This document shows positions 17,316-26,952 of a stretch of 64,000 bases of DNA, piece after piece (the first letter of the stretch is position 1; every line of letters begins with the position of its first letter). The stretch covers positions 372,001 to 436,000 of the forward strand of contig NZ_JAQQXP010000003.1 of NCBI RefSeq assembly GCF_028595265.1, in the 5' to 3' direction. A program made the position numbers and the translations under genes. The DNA is from Alteromonas gilva. Its GTDB lineage: Bacteria; Pseudomonadota; Gammaproteobacteria; Enterobacterales; Alteromonadaceae. A model generated the notes under the pieces. It ran no database searches. It was not told the origin of the DNA and worked only from the letters and a program-made list of their open reading frames with translations.

Positions 17316-19783
17316 GCCCGTGTTTCCAGCAGTTGGAAGGGTTTGCTTGCGAGTGTATCAGGGATTTTTCCGAGCTGTACTTTATGCTCTTGAACCTCAA
17401 GCCCAAGTTGCGAAAAGCGTTTTAACAAAAATGGCAAAGTGAGACCCACTTTTTCAAGCAATTGTTGGTTTGAGGTATAAATATCCAAAAAAATTTGCTC
17501 TGATTTAATTTTAACTTTTGACAGCAATTCTCCCTGTTCACCAATATTCAGCTTCATGGTTAAATTCCAGGTCGCGTTTTCATCTGCTTGCTCGTTATCC
17601 TCTTTTTTGTCTTTTTCCCGGCGGATGAGTAATTCTGATGACTGATGGTGTTGATGTAATGCCGGTAACACATAGAAAAATGAATCCTGACCTTGCAACG
17701 TTTGGTCTAAATTCGCGAGTTTTGCACTTTGGTGACCAGCAAGTAGCCCTTTAAGCTGTTTGAGTAAATTTTGCTGACTGTCCAGCTGAGCAAACTCCCG
17801 TATTTGACGACCACTAAGACTAGCGAGTAAACCGGGCCGGGGTGCGCCTGAAGAGCCGGCAGTATTTTTTGCGCGGCTTAACAGTTGTTCCAGATCAGCG
17901 TGCTGACTGAAATGTCGGCCGAGCAGTGATACTTGCAGCACCTGTAGCAACCCACTCATAAACGAATGACCCGCCGGCGGTGTGAGCAGGCTGCCCGGCG
18001 ATTGCAGCCAAGCTGCTGACGTCATTAACTGCTTAATGGCTGCACTGACTTGCTGGGTATCGGCCACGGGTAATTTTGAAATGGTGCCGGCTTCACCGGT
18101 TAAATTGCTGGCGGTAAAGGCATTGTCTGCGGCGCCGGTGGCAGACTTACTGTGAAAATCGAGCTGTAACTGCGCGATCACCGCGTGTAGCGCTTTAGAC
18201 GACGTCTCTGCGCCGGCGTTGATGGTGCCTTTTGTCACCGACGCCGCGGCCGCATTATTGACTGCAGGCGAGCCTTTGTCTGACTGGCAAGCGGCCTGAT
18301 TTTTGGGAGACTCGCTGGGGGGCTTTATTGTGGCTGCGCTGGTATCACTGGCAGCGTTGCCTGTGTTAGCAATTTTTTGTAATGCACCGACTAAACTGGC
18401 GACATTAGGCGACTGTGAATGGGTGTTAACAACATTGAGTCGATTGGCTGTGCCAATGAATAATGAAAGGGCGGACTTTAATTCAGGTGATAACCCGGCA
18501 ATTTTCAACTGAGCCAAACTTGCTGTTGCCTGTTCAGGTTTTAAAGTGGCGGCGTCGGCGGTCGTTTTTGCTACTGTTTTAGCTGCTAAGCCGTCCTGTA
18601 AGGTGACATTGTCGTTGGTCAATGTCTGTGCCGCTGAGCCCGCAGCTTTAGATTGGGAGTAATTGAGCTCGGTTCGGGGCAGTTTGTCACCGGATAATGC
18701 CTGTGAATTAAGTTGCTTAACCATTTGCTGATTGATATTTGGCAGCGCATTGAGTAATGATTTTGACGGTGCGGTATCAACTGCCATCACCTGAGCACGG
18801 CTGCCAGCGAGCAGTAAGGTGTCACCTTTTAACGTTACTGACATTGGCGTCATCTGGCTAAAGCGCTGTAACTGCCCAGCGGATTTGGCGGGTAAATGAC
18901 CGTCAGCCCATTGGCTTAACGATTTTATATCAGCTGCAATCCCCTGGGCGAGAATGGCTTTCAGCGCAGCGTGAATTGCCGGCGATGAAGATGGCAGTTG
19001 GCCTTTCAACATTGTACCAGCCGCCGCAGAGGGAGCATTACCGGATGCACCGGGAGACGATTGCAGAGTAACTGCGGCTTGCCATTCTGCGCGGTTCGAT
19101 GCAAGCGGGGTTAAGGTTAAAGTCGCCGTCGCAGGTAAGCTTAAGCTGGCAAGCAAGGCGGTGATACCTGCCTTAGTGGCTGAGGCCTGGGACACTGATG
19201 AGCCTTGCGATGTATTGGTCATGGCAATATCGATCATTTGTTTACCACTCCCATCCAGTGAACCAATACGAAGATGGACGGTATTATTATTGAAGCTCAC
19301 GATCTCGGCGGGCAAAGAAAGCGGCGTTCGGTGGGCCTGGGCTAAAACAGTAACCAGCGATTGTATCTGAGTTTTGCTTAACGGTTGGCTAAGTGACTCC
19401 GGACTTAACTTAATCAGCGTTGGCAACACGTTGTTTAAAGTTGACTGAGACAACAGTGTTTTTAGTTCTACTGTGGTTTGCTGGCTAACCTGTACCGGTG
19501 TCGACAGCGGCAGTTTCATTAACAACAAACTGTCAGCCGATGAAGTCGTGACAGCCGGTGAGACCTGAACGGTTTGCCTTTGCGGCGTTTGCAACGCAGA
19601 GGTTTGCCGCGCAGTCTGGGCATTAGCAGTGACATTAGTCACTGGCTGCAATGGCATCGCTACGCGGTTAACGTCTAACTGCCTGGCCGGCGCCGCAGGC
19701 AGGTCACTCGCGCGAGGGCCGGAGGCGGTGTTGGATGAGGGTGGTGTGGGTTGTGAAGGTTGCATGCAGTTGTTATCGGCCAT
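17312..19783 (-). CDS. FliK-like flagellar hook-length control family protein
   Basis: 823 residues, very rich in Ala, Ser, Thr, Gln and Leu, with low-complexity stretches over about 1-600. The C-terminal part (about 715-805) resembles the FliK hook-length domain: WNLTMKLNIGEQGELLSKVK, then IFLDIYTSNQQLLEKV and LPFLLKRFSQLGLEVQEHKV. FliK proteins measure hook length and switch export through FlhB. This copy is not in a flagellar cluster: it sits between recA and ccmA, paired with the FlhB-C-like protein. It is longer than typical FliK (about 400), mostly through the variable N-terminal region. Family placement rests on the C-terminus and on its partner. Confidence 0.75.
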   Translation of the reverse strand: MADNNCMQPSQPTPPSSNTASGPRASDLPAAPARQLDVNRVAMPLQPVTNVTANAQTARQTSALQTPQRQTVQVSPAVTTSSADSLLLMKLPLSTPVQVSQQTTVELKTLLSQSTLNNVLPTLIKLSPESLSQPLSKTQIQSLVTVLAQAHRTPLSLPAEIVSFNNNTVHLRIGSLDGSGKQMIDIAMTNTSQGSSVSQASATKAGITALLASLSLPATATLTLTPLASNRAEWQAAVTLQSSPGASGNAPSAAAGTMLKGQLPSSSPAIHAALKAILAQGIAADIKSLSQWADGHLPAKSAGQLQRFSQMTPMSVTLKGDTLLLAGSRAQVMAVDTAPSKSLLNALPNINQQMVKQLNSQALSGDKLPRTELNYSQSKAAGSAAQTLTNDNVTLQDGLAAKTVAKTTADAATLKPEQATASLAQLKIAGLSPELKSALSLFIGTANRLNVVNTHSQSPNVASLVGALQKIANTGNAASDTSAATIKPPSESPKNQAACQSDKGSPAVNNAAAASVTKGTINAGAETSSKALHAVIAQLQLDFHSKSATGAADNAFTASNLTGEAGTISKLPVADTQQVSAAIKQLMTSAAWLQSPGSLLTPPAGHSFMSGLLQVLQVSLLGRHFSQHADLEQLLSRAKNTAGSSGAPRPGLLASLSGRQIREFAQLDSQQNLLKQLKGLLAGHQSAKLANLDQTLQGQDSFFYVLPALHQHHQSSELLIRREKDKKEDNEQADENATWNLTMKLNIGEQGELLSKVKIKSEQIFLDIYTSNQQLLEKVGLTLPFLLKRFSQLGLEVQEHKVQLGKIPDTLASKPFQLLETRA

Positions 19784-19884
19784 GGAGTCTGAGAGTTAAG
19801 TATAATGTGAATCTGAGCGGAATTTGAATTGGATCAGAAAAATGCCGATCACATTCACAGGTAAGATGCGTCGAGGCACAGTTA

Positions 19885-19893
19885 TGGTAGAAT
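19885..19893 (+). promoter_or_regulatory. Possible extended -10 element for the ccm operon
   Basis: TGGTAGAAT (TGn plus TAGAAT) 53 bases before the ccmA start, in the 162-base gap between the divergent FliK-like gene and ccmA. No convincing -35 is present, as is common for extended -10 promoters. Weak evidence. Confidence 0.35.
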
Positions 19894-19945
19894 GCGGCGA
19901 TTTTAATTCGACATTGTTAACCAGTTCATTTTAACGGGATTTCTT

Positions 19946-20575
19946 GTGGCGGGACTCAAAGCCGACAATCTGACCTGCATAAAACGTGACAGGGTGCTTT
20001 TCAGCGGTCTTTCCTTGTCGCTGAAACCGGGTACGTTGTTACATTTGCGTGGCCCAAACGGCGCGGGGAAAACCAGTTTACTGCGTATTTTAAGTGGTTT
20101 GTCGACGCCGGAATCTGGTCAACTGTATTTTGACAATGCGTCTTTGCATGCTGGTTGGGAGCCGTTGCACCAGCAACTCATTTATATTGGTCACAAGGCC
20201 GGCGTCAATGGCGCACTCACGGCGCTGGAAAACCTCAGATTTTGGAGTGCCCAGCACCACAGCGACTTTGACACTGACCATTGTTTAACCGTACTGGCCA
20301 GACTCGGGTTGGTGGGCTTAGAAGATGTGCCGGTGAAAATGCTCTCGGCAGGTCAGCAACGTCGGGTAGCCCTGGCGCGTCTATGGTTAAAAAAGGCGAT
20401 CTATTGGATTCTGGATGAGCCGTTCACCGCGCTGGACGCCGAGGGGATTAATATCCTCGAACAACACATGCAAAACCATGTGAGCAATGGTGGCGCCATT
20501 ATTACCACGTCTCATCAACCCCTGTCGGATTCTGCGGGGCCGTTTACAGAGTTATATCTGGAATACAATATATGA
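19946..20575 (+). CDS. ccmA: Cytochrome c biogenesis ABC transporter ATP-binding protein
   Basis: 209 residues from GTG 19946. ATPase of the CcmABCD complex that releases holo-CcmE from CcmC at the inner membrane. Walker A GPNGAGKT is at 36-43; the signature reads LSAGQQRRVALARL and Walker B WILDEPFTALDAEG, followed by TTSHQPL. First gene of the compact operon ccmABCDEFGHI-mlaA; its end overlaps ccmB by four bases. Only a weak ribosome site (AACGGGA) precedes the GTG. Confidence 0.95.
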   Translation: MAGLKADNLTCIKRDRVLFSGLSLSLKPGTLLHLRGPNGAGKTSLLRILSGLSTPESGQLYFDNASLHAGWEPLHQQLIYIGHKAGVNGALTALENLRFWSAQHHSDFDTDHCLTVLARLGLVGLEDVPVKMLSAGQQRRVALARLWLKKAIYWILDEPFTALDAEGINILEQHMQNHVSNGGAIITTSHQPLSDSAGPFTELYLEYNI

Positions 20576-21240
20576 GTGGTTTGTACGAAGGCATATTTAA
20601 ACGGGATATGGCACTGGCTTTTCGGCAACGCTCGGAACTTGCACAACCATTAATGTTCTTAACCATGGTGATCACGCTTTTCCCGCTCGGCATTGGGCCT
20701 GGCCCGGCCACTCTGCAAAAAATTGGCCCCGGGGTTATTTGGATCGCCGCCATACTATCTTCATTGTTAGCGATGGAGCGTTTATTCCGGGATGATTTTT
20801 GGGACGGCTCACTGGAACAATATATGCTCAGTGGGCAGCCAATGTGGGCGGTAAGTGCGGTCAAGGTCGCCGCGCACTGGCTGGTGAGTTTTATACCCCT
20901 GGTGGTATTATCCCCGTTGCTTGCGTTGTTTTTAAATTTGACCGTCGATATGTATGTGGCATTAATGCTTTCCCTGTTACTGGGAACCCCCTTGTTATCT
21001 TTGGTCGGCGCGATAGCGGTGGGCTTAACGGTGGGATTGCAGCGTGGCGGTGTACTGTTAGCGTTGTTATTAATACCGGTGTTTATTCCGTTGCTGATTT
21101 TTGCCACGTCGGCAGTAGATTCTGCCGCACTGCAATTACCTTATCGGGCACAACTTGCTATGATTGGCGCCATGTTATTAGTTGCTACCGCAACCGCCCC
21201 CTTTGCTATTGCTTATGCACTTAAAGTGAGTCAAAACTAA
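20572..21240 (+). CDS. ccmB: Heme exporter / cytochrome c maturation protein CcmB
   Basis: 222 residues with about six membrane helices; the integral membrane partner of CcmA. The N-terminal FKRDMALAFRQRSELAQPLMF and the following FPLGIGPGPATLQKIGPGVIW are typical of CcmB. It overlaps ccmA by four bases and its last base is the first base of ccmC. Confidence 0.94.
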   Translation: MSGLYEGIFKRDMALAFRQRSELAQPLMFLTMVITLFPLGIGPGPATLQKIGPGVIWIAAILSSLLAMERLFRDDFWDGSLEQYMLSGQPMWAVSAVKVAAHWLVSFIPLVVLSPLLALFLNLTVDMYVALMLSLLLGTPLLSLVGAIAVGLTVGLQRGGVLLALLLIPVFIPLLIFATSAVDSAALQLPYRAQLAMIGAMLLVATATAPFAIAYALKVSQN

Positions 21241-21983
21241 TGTGGAAGTGGTTACATCCCTACGCAAAACCTGAACGTGCTTATCAACTCTGCCAGAGAC
21301 TGGAGCCTTACCTGTGGTGGCCGGGCATGCTGGCGTTGCTGGTTGGGTGTATCTGGGGATTAGCTTTTGCACCGCAGGATTATCAGCAGGGTGATTCCTT
21401 CCGGATTATCTATATTCATGTGCCCAGCGCTATTTTGTCGATGAGTACTTATGTGGTCATGGCGGTCGCCGCGCTGGTTGGAATTGTCTGGCAATGGCGC
21501 ACGGCCTTTATGGCAATGATAGCCATGGCACCGGTCGGTGCGGTGGTCACCTTTATCGCGTTGTTTACCGGCGCTGCCTGGGGTAAACCCATGTGGGGAA
21601 CCTGGTGGGTGTGGGATGCACGGTTAACCTCAGAATTGATTTTACTGTTTTTATACCTTGGCGTAATTGCCTTGTACGGCGCCTTTGAAGATAAACAGCA
21701 AGCGGGCAAAGCCGCGGGTGTTATGGCCATGGTCGGGGTGGTTAACATACCTGTTATCCATTATTCGGTTGAATGGTGGAACACGCTTCACCAGGGGGCC
21801 ACAATCAGTAAATTTGATAAGCCCTCGATTGCACCAGAAATGTTGTGGCCATTATTGATCGCTTTGCTGGGATTGGCCTTATTTATTGCAGCAGTAAGTG
21901 TAATGCGTATGAAAAATGAAATCATTCGGCGGGAGTATCACCGGCCCTGGGTTAAAGATCTGGCTGGGTCGGTGGGAGACTGA
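21240..21983 (+). CDS. ccmC: Heme handling protein CcmC
   Basis: 247 residues, six membrane helices. Presents heme to CcmE on the periplasmic side. The tryptophan-rich WWD motif (GTWWVWDARLTSELILLFLY, about 120-140) and conserved flanking His residues (YIHVPSA and VNIPVIHYSVEWWNTLHQG) are all visible. Length agrees with E. coli CcmC (245). Confidence 0.96.
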   Translation: MWKWLHPYAKPERAYQLCQRLEPYLWWPGMLALLVGCIWGLAFAPQDYQQGDSFRIIYIHVPSAILSMSTYVVMAVAALVGIVWQWRTAFMAMIAMAPVGAVVTFIALFTGAAWGKPMWGTWWVWDARLTSELILLFLYLGVIALYGAFEDKQQAGKAAGVMAMVGVVNIPVIHYSVEWWNTLHQGATISKFDKPSIAPEMLWPLLIALLGLALFIAAVSVMRMKNEIIRREYHRPWVKDLAGSVGD

Positions 21984-21984
21984 T

Positions 21985-22215
21985 ATGCAATTTGAAAGTT
22001 GGCAAGCATTTTTTCATATGGGGGGCTATGCCCTGTATGTGTGGCTGTCTTTTGGGGTATCTGTTATTGCGATGGCCTGGATTGTTATCGATAGCCGTAT
22101 GTCACATAAACAATTGCTCAAAAAAGCACGTCAGGAGCAGGCGCGTCAGGCGCGTATCGCCGCCGCACGTCGTAATCAAATGGCGAATCCTGAGACTCAA
22201 CAGGTAGGAAAGTAG
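21985..22215 (+). CDS. ccmD: Heme exporter protein CcmD
   Basis: 76 residues from ATG 21985, two bases after the ccmC stop; longer readings begin inside ccmC. A small single-helix protein (helix about 14-38, preceded by FHMGGYALYVWLSFG, typical of CcmD) with a strongly basic cytoplasmic tail. It bridges CcmC and CcmE in heme loading. Confidence 0.92.
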   Translation: MQFESWQAFFHMGGYALYVWLSFGVSVIAMAWIVIDSRMSHKQLLKKARQEQARQARIAAARRNQMANPETQQVGK

Positions 22216-22216
22216 T

Positions 22217-22687
22217 ATGAATCCGAGAAGACAACGACGGCTAGCCGCAGTAGCTGGTGCAGGGTTACTGATAGTCGGTGCCGTAACACTGATGCTGTTT
22301 GCGCTGAATGACAATATTGATTTGTTTTATACCCCTTCTGAAATCGTTGAGGGTAAAGATGGTGTTAAACCGTCGGTCGGGCAGCGCTTACGTATTGGTG
22401 GCATGGTAGTACCCGGTTCGGTTTCCAGAGACAGTGAATCGCTGCAAGTGAGCTTTACACTGGTAGATACGGGCCCCGCGGTAGAAGTGCGTTATGCCGG
22501 TATTTTGCCTGACTTGTTTCGCGAGGGGCAGGGTATTGTCGCAACAGGCATGTTGGTGGACGCGAACGTGATAGAAGCCGAGGAAGTGCTTGCCAAACAC
22601 GACGAAGAGTATATGCCGCCTGAGTTGGCTGAAAAAATGAAAGGCATCAAGCATGTCAAGCCTAACGAAGGAAACAACCAGTCGTGA
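22217..22687 (+). CDS. ccmE: Periplasmic heme chaperone CcmE
   Basis: 156 residues with one N-terminal membrane anchor (about 8-30) after a basic NPRRQRRL start, then an OB-fold domain. The covalent heme site HDEEY has His128 and Tyr132. GMVVPGSVSRDSESLQVSF is a family block. It receives heme from CcmC and hands it to CcmF. The end overlaps ccmF by four bases. Confidence 0.96.
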   Translation: MNPRRQRRLAAVAGAGLLIVGAVTLMLFALNDNIDLFYTPSEIVEGKDGVKPSVGQRLRIGGMVVPGSVSRDSESLQVSFTLVDTGPAVEVRYAGILPDLFREGQGIVATGMLVDANVIEAEEVLAKHDEEYMPPELAEKMKGIKHVKPNEGNNQS

Positions 22688-24678
22688 TCCCCGAGATAGG
22701 TAATATTGCTGTTGCGTTGGCGTTAGTCGCGTCAATTTTACTGGCCGTGTACCCTCTGTGGGGGGCTTACCGTGGACATGGGCCAATGATTGCAACGGCC
22801 AGGCCGCTGGCCATGAGTATGTTTGTTTTTACTGCAATCGCCTTTGGCTGCTTGATTTACGCATTTGTTACTGACGACTTTACGCTTAATTATGTCGCCC
22901 AACATTCAAATAGTCGTTTACCGGTTCATTACAAAGTCACCGCTGTGTGGGGCGGGCATGAAGGCTCCTTTCTGCTATGGGTGCTGATGCTGTCACTCTG
23001 GACAGTCGCCGTGGCGTTATTTAGCCGTGGTATACCGCAAATTATGATTGCCCGGGTGTTGTCGGTACTGGGCATGGTGTCTGTTGGCTTTTATCTGTTT
23101 ATTTTGTTGACCTCAAATCCCTTCGACAGCATGTTGCCGTATTTCCCTGTGGATGGCCGTGATTTAAATCCCTTGTTGCAGGATTTTGGCATGATTATTC
23201 ATCCGCCAATGCTGTATATGGGCTATGTGGGATTTTCTGTCGCGTTCGCGTTTGCTGTCTCGGCGCTGCTTTCAGGCCAGCTGGATTCAACCTGGGCTCG
23301 TTGGTCACGACCTTGGGTTATTGCAGCCTGGAGCTTTTTGTCGGTGGGTATCGCGTTGGGCAGTTGGTGGGCTTATTACGAATTAGGCTGGGGCGGCTGG
23401 TGGTTTTGGGACCCGGTAGAAAATGCCTCATTTATGCCGTGGCTGGTGGGGACGGCCTTAATGCATTCTCTGGCCGTGACCGAAAAGCGTAAGGTGTTTA
23501 AATCCTGGACGGTATTACTGGCTATTGCGGCGTTTTCACTGAGTTTATTAGGAACATTTTTAGTCCGCTCTGGTGTGATTGTATCGGTTCATTCATTTGC
23601 CAGCGATCCGGCCCGCGGCTTGTTTATCCTCGCCATTCTGGTGATACTCACCGGTGTTAGCCTGGTGCTGTATGCGCTGCGCGCTCAGCAACTAAAGAGT
23701 CCCGGCCGCTATCAGTTACTTTCCCGCGAAGTCATGCTCATGGGTAATAACGTGTTCCTGTGTGCGGCGACGCTGGTGGTGTTGCTTGGCACCTTACTCC
23801 CCCTGGTGCATAAGGAGTTGGGCTTAGGCTCTATCTCAATTGGAGCGCCTTTCTTCAATCAAATGTTTACCTGGTTGATTGTGCCTTTTGTGTTATGCAT
23901 GGGGATTGGTCCGCTCATCCGCTGGAAGAATCAGCCTGCCAGACAAGTGCAAAAAACGCTGTTGTTGGCGTTTGGCCTGAGTGTCAGCGCCGGCATACTG
24001 ATTAACTACAGCTACGATGCGCCTGCTTATATGGCGGCTTTAGGACTGGTATTAAGTGGCTGGGTACTGATCACGACAACTCTTGAAGTCTTGCAGCGGG
24101 TTGCTTCAATGGATGACAGTTTGTCGGTGACTGAGCGTTTGCGCCGTCTTACGCCGAGTCATTGGGGAATGATTTTAGGTCATCTTGGTTTTGCTGTAAC
24201 CCTGATTGGCATCACCCTGGTGAGTAACTACGATGTGGAGCGCGACGTACGAATGAAACCGGGCCAATCGGTCACGTTATCTGGCTATGAGTTTGCATTC
24301 CGCGGTATTGAGCAGCGCAACGGGCCAAATTACACGGCAGACGTGGGCATCTTTGACGTGTATGAGTCCGGTGAGAAGCTTGTTCATCTGGAGCCCGAAA
24401 AACGTCTGTATCAGGTGCAGCGCATGCCCATGACAGAAGCCGGCATCCACACCACCTTACTGCGCGATCTGTTTATTGCCCTGGGCGAGCCACTCGACGA
24501 CGGTGCCTGGGCAGTTCGTGTCTATATAAAACCTTTTGTTATCTGGATTTGGGCCGGCGCGGTGATCATGGCGCTAGGTGGCGTTTGCTCTATAACCGAT
24601 AAACGCTACCGAATGGCTAAAGTCGCCAAAGCCGGCCGGTTCGGGCAACGACCAGCGACCACGGAGGCGCGGTTATGA
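22684..24678 (+). CDS. ccmF: Heme lyase CcmF
   Basis: 664 residues, polytopic (about 14-15 helices). Together with CcmH and CcmI it attaches heme to apocytochrome c. The WWD domain GWGGWWFWDPVENASFMPW lies near 230-255, with heme-binding histidines in GGHEGSFLLW, IIHPPMLYMGYVGF and VHSFASDP. The start is GTG at 22684, overlapping ccmE. Confidence 0.96.
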   Translation: MIPEIGNIAVALALVASILLAVYPLWGAYRGHGPMIATARPLAMSMFVFTAIAFGCLIYAFVTDDFTLNYVAQHSNSRLPVHYKVTAVWGGHEGSFLLWVLMLSLWTVAVALFSRGIPQIMIARVLSVLGMVSVGFYLFILLTSNPFDSMLPYFPVDGRDLNPLLQDFGMIIHPPMLYMGYVGFSVAFAFAVSALLSGQLDSTWARWSRPWVIAAWSFLSVGIALGSWWAYYELGWGGWWFWDPVENASFMPWLVGTALMHSLAVTEKRKVFKSWTVLLAIAAFSLSLLGTFLVRSGVIVSVHSFASDPARGLFILAILVILTGVSLVLYALRAQQLKSPGRYQLLSREVMLMGNNVFLCAATLVVLLGTLLPLVHKELGLGSISIGAPFFNQMFTWLIVPFVLCMGIGPLIRWKNQPARQVQKTLLLAFGLSVSAGILINYSYDAPAYMAALGLVLSGWVLITTTLEVLQRVASMDDSLSVTERLRRLTPSHWGMILGHLGFAVTLIGITLVSNYDVERDVRMKPGQSVTLSGYEFAFRGIEQRNGPNYTADVGIFDVYESGEKLVHLEPEKRLYQVQRMPMTEAGIHTTLLRDLFIALGEPLDDGAWAVRVYIKPFVIWIWAGAVIMALGGVCSITDKRYRMAKVAKAGRFGQRPATTEARL

Positions 24679-25274
24679 AACGATTCATGATTTTCGGTAT
24701 CCCGTTAATTGTCTTTTTACTGTTAGTGGTATTTTTATTCAGCGGTTTGTTTTCTGATCCCCGCGCGCTCGATTCGCAGGTGGAAGGCAAGCCCGTGCCA
24801 GCGTTTCAATTGCCCGACTTAATGGCGCCTGAGGTAACCTATACTCCGGATGTATTCAAAGGGCAGGTGACCTTGCTCAATGTGTGGGGAGTGTGGTGCG
24901 TCACTTGTGCCGTTGAATTACCTTATCTGACTGAACTGGTCGAGCAACACAATGTGAATATCGTTGGCTTATATTTTGATCAGGATCTGGATCCTGAGTT
25001 TGGTACCAAAACGGTACAACGGGTGCAACAAGAGGTGCGTGAGATTACCGACCGGTTTGGTAATCCCTATCAGTTTCATATTTTTGATGTGTACCGTGAC
25101 ACCGCCTTGGATTTAGGCGTGACGGGCGCGCCTGAACATTTCTTAATTGACCATAACGGCATTATTCGGATGCATCATATTGGCGATATTAACGAGCGTG
25201 TGTGGGCAAATAAAATCGGGCCGCTGTATGGCCAATTAACCGATGAACTGGCCAAATCGCGGAGCGCTGAATGA
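24675..25274 (+). CDS. ccmG: Thiol:disulfide interchange protein CcmG (DsbE)
   Basis: 199 residues: N-terminal membrane anchor (about 5-26) and a periplasmic thioredoxin fold with the redox motif WGVWCVTC (Cys75, Cys78) and the cis-Pro region GVTGAPEHFLIDHNG. Reduces apocytochrome c before heme attachment. Length is a little above E. coli CcmG (185). Overlaps both neighbours by four bases. Confidence 0.95.
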   Translation: MKRFMIFGIPLIVFLLLVVFLFSGLFSDPRALDSQVEGKPVPAFQLPDLMAPEVTYTPDVFKGQVTLLNVWGVWCVTCAVELPYLTELVEQHNVNIVGLYFDQDLDPEFGTKTVQRVQQEVREITDRFGNPYQFHIFDVYRDTALDLGVTGAPEHFLIDHNGIIRMHHIGDINERVWANKIGPLYGQLTDELAKSRSAE

Positions 25275-25711
25275 GAATACTGTTAATTACGGTCTTATTG
25301 ATAGTTGCCGGCAGTGCTGTTGCTACCGAAGATAGTTACGAATTTGACACGCCGCAGCAACGACAGTCATTTTTATCGCTCACAGCAGAGCTGCGCTGTC
25401 CGATGTGTCAGAATCAAAATATCGCCGATTCTGATGCTATGATTGCGCATGACATGCGACGCAAAGTGTATAACCTGATCAAGCAAGGTAAAACTAACGA
25501 TGAGGTTATTGCGTACATGAAATCCCGCTACGGAGATTTTATTCATTATCAGCCGCCGGTTACGCCGGTCACGGTTTGGTTATGGCTGACGCCTTTGCTG
25601 TTTGCTGCGCTTGCCATTGCAGTGGTTATTTGGCGTCGTAAATCGACGCCGCCACAAGACATGGCAACGAAGCTGGCGGCAGCAGAAAAAATGCTGGAGC
25701 AAAATAAATAA
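25271..25711 (+). CDS. ccmH: Cytochrome c maturation protein CcmH
   Basis: 146 residues: cleavable signal peptide (about 1-18), redox motif LRCPMCQNQNIADSDA (Cys43, Cys46), one membrane helix (about 103-122). This is the short CcmH; the TPR half is encoded separately as ccmI, unlike the fused E. coli protein. Handles apocytochrome thiols together with CcmG. The last base is the first base of ccmI. Confidence 0.95.
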   Translation: MRILLITVLLIVAGSAVATEDSYEFDTPQQRQSFLSLTAELRCPMCQNQNIADSDAMIAHDMRRKVYNLIKQGKTNDEVIAYMKSRYGDFIHYQPPVTPVTVWLWLTPLLFAALAIAVVIWRRKSTPPQDMATKLAAAEKMLEQNK

Positions 25712-26952
25712 TGACCTGGATGTTTTTTGCGACAGTTTTTGTATTGGTGGTCTTACTGTTTTTAGCCGTTGTGTTGCCATGGCTTCGCGCCCGTGGACCA
25801 CAGGAGAACCTGACACAAGCCAATATCGCGGTGGTAAAACAACGCCTGACAGAGCTACAACGGGAAGTTGAAGAAGGCATACTCAGCGAGCAGGATATGC
25901 GCCAGGCCAGTGATGAAATCAAAATATCACTGGTTGAAGAGCAATATGCCCAGGTTGATCAGCAAAGCCCTGCAACCCTGGCACTTTGTATTGGTGCCGC
26001 GCTGGCTTTAGCGGTAGGTGGCTGGGCCTATTACCAGGCAAGTAACCTGACAAGATTGAGTGATGCTCAGGCGGCGCTGAATGCATTGCCGCAACTGAGT
26101 GCCAAACTTGCTGAGGGGGCAGGAGAAAACTTCACCTCAGAGGATTTTCAGCAGTTGACCCTGGCGATACGTAAACGATTACAAAATGACCCGGATGATG
26201 GCCAGGGCTGGATGTATCTGGGTCGCGTCTGGATGGCGCTGGGGCAAACGCAGGAGGCCTACAGTGCACTTGAAAAGGCTCTGCACTATGCGCCAGACGA
26301 CGCTGACGTGCGCATGACCTACGCCCGGGCGCTAATGGGCAGCGATGACAAAGAGCAACTGCAAAATGCGCAGCGTTTGCTTAGCCGCTTAGTGACCGAA
26401 CAACCGGACAATAATAATCTGACATTAATGTTGGCGGTTGTTGCAGGCAGACTGGGTGACCAGGCGCAGCTGGCCAGCAACCTGGCCCGTCTTGAGGGTA
26501 AGTTGCCAGCCGATAATCCGCTTAGTATACAGCTAAGGGAGCGCCTGGCGGCCTTGCAGGGCGATGCAACTACCGCAGCAGCAGACAGCGCCGAGCCGTT
26601 AACCGGGTTTACGCTGACCATCTCGGTAGATGAAACACTGGCTGCCAGTGTCCCTGAAGATGCGTTTTTATTTGTGTTTGCACAGGATGCCAACGGCGAT
26701 AATAAAATGCCGGCGGCTGTGGTGCGGATGCCGTTAAAAGAGATGCCATTAACAGTGACCTTAAGCAATGAAAATGCGATGACGCCAACTTATTCGTTGA
26801 ATCAGCTTTCAGCGGTACGGATTGTGGCAAGAGTCTCGGCGGATCAGCAGGCACCGGCGCAAACAGGTGATTTGGAAGGGGTAATCAATGCGCCGGTAGT
26901 GACCGGGCAACTGAGTGAATTAGAGATTGTGATTAACAAGGAATTGATGTGA
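25711..26952 (+). CDS. ccmI: Cytochrome c maturation protein CcmI
   Basis: 413 residues. Two N-terminal membrane helices (about 3-24 and 90-108) separated by a charged cytoplasmic loop, then a TPR region (about 150-285, including GWMYLGRVWMALGQTQEAYS and ALEKALHYAPDDADVRMTYA). A beta-rich C-terminal domain (about 305-413) follows. CcmI binds the C-terminal helix of apocytochromes and presents them to CcmFH. The stop overlaps the next gene's GTG. Confidence 0.92.
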   Translation: MTWMFFATVFVLVVLLFLAVVLPWLRARGPQENLTQANIAVVKQRLTELQREVEEGILSEQDMRQASDEIKISLVEEQYAQVDQQSPATLALCIGAALALAVGGWAYYQASNLTRLSDAQAALNALPQLSAKLAEGAGENFTSEDFQQLTLAIRKRLQNDPDDGQGWMYLGRVWMALGQTQEAYSALEKALHYAPDDADVRMTYARALMGSDDKEQLQNAQRLLSRLVTEQPDNNNLTLMLAVVAGRLGDQAQLASNLARLEGKLPADNPLSIQLRERLAALQGDATTAAADSAEPLTGFTLTISVDETLAASVPEDAFLFVFAQDANGDNKMPAAVVRMPLKEMPLTVTLSNENAMTPTYSLNQLSAVRIVARVSADQQAPAQTGDLEGVINAPVVTGQLSELEIVINKELM

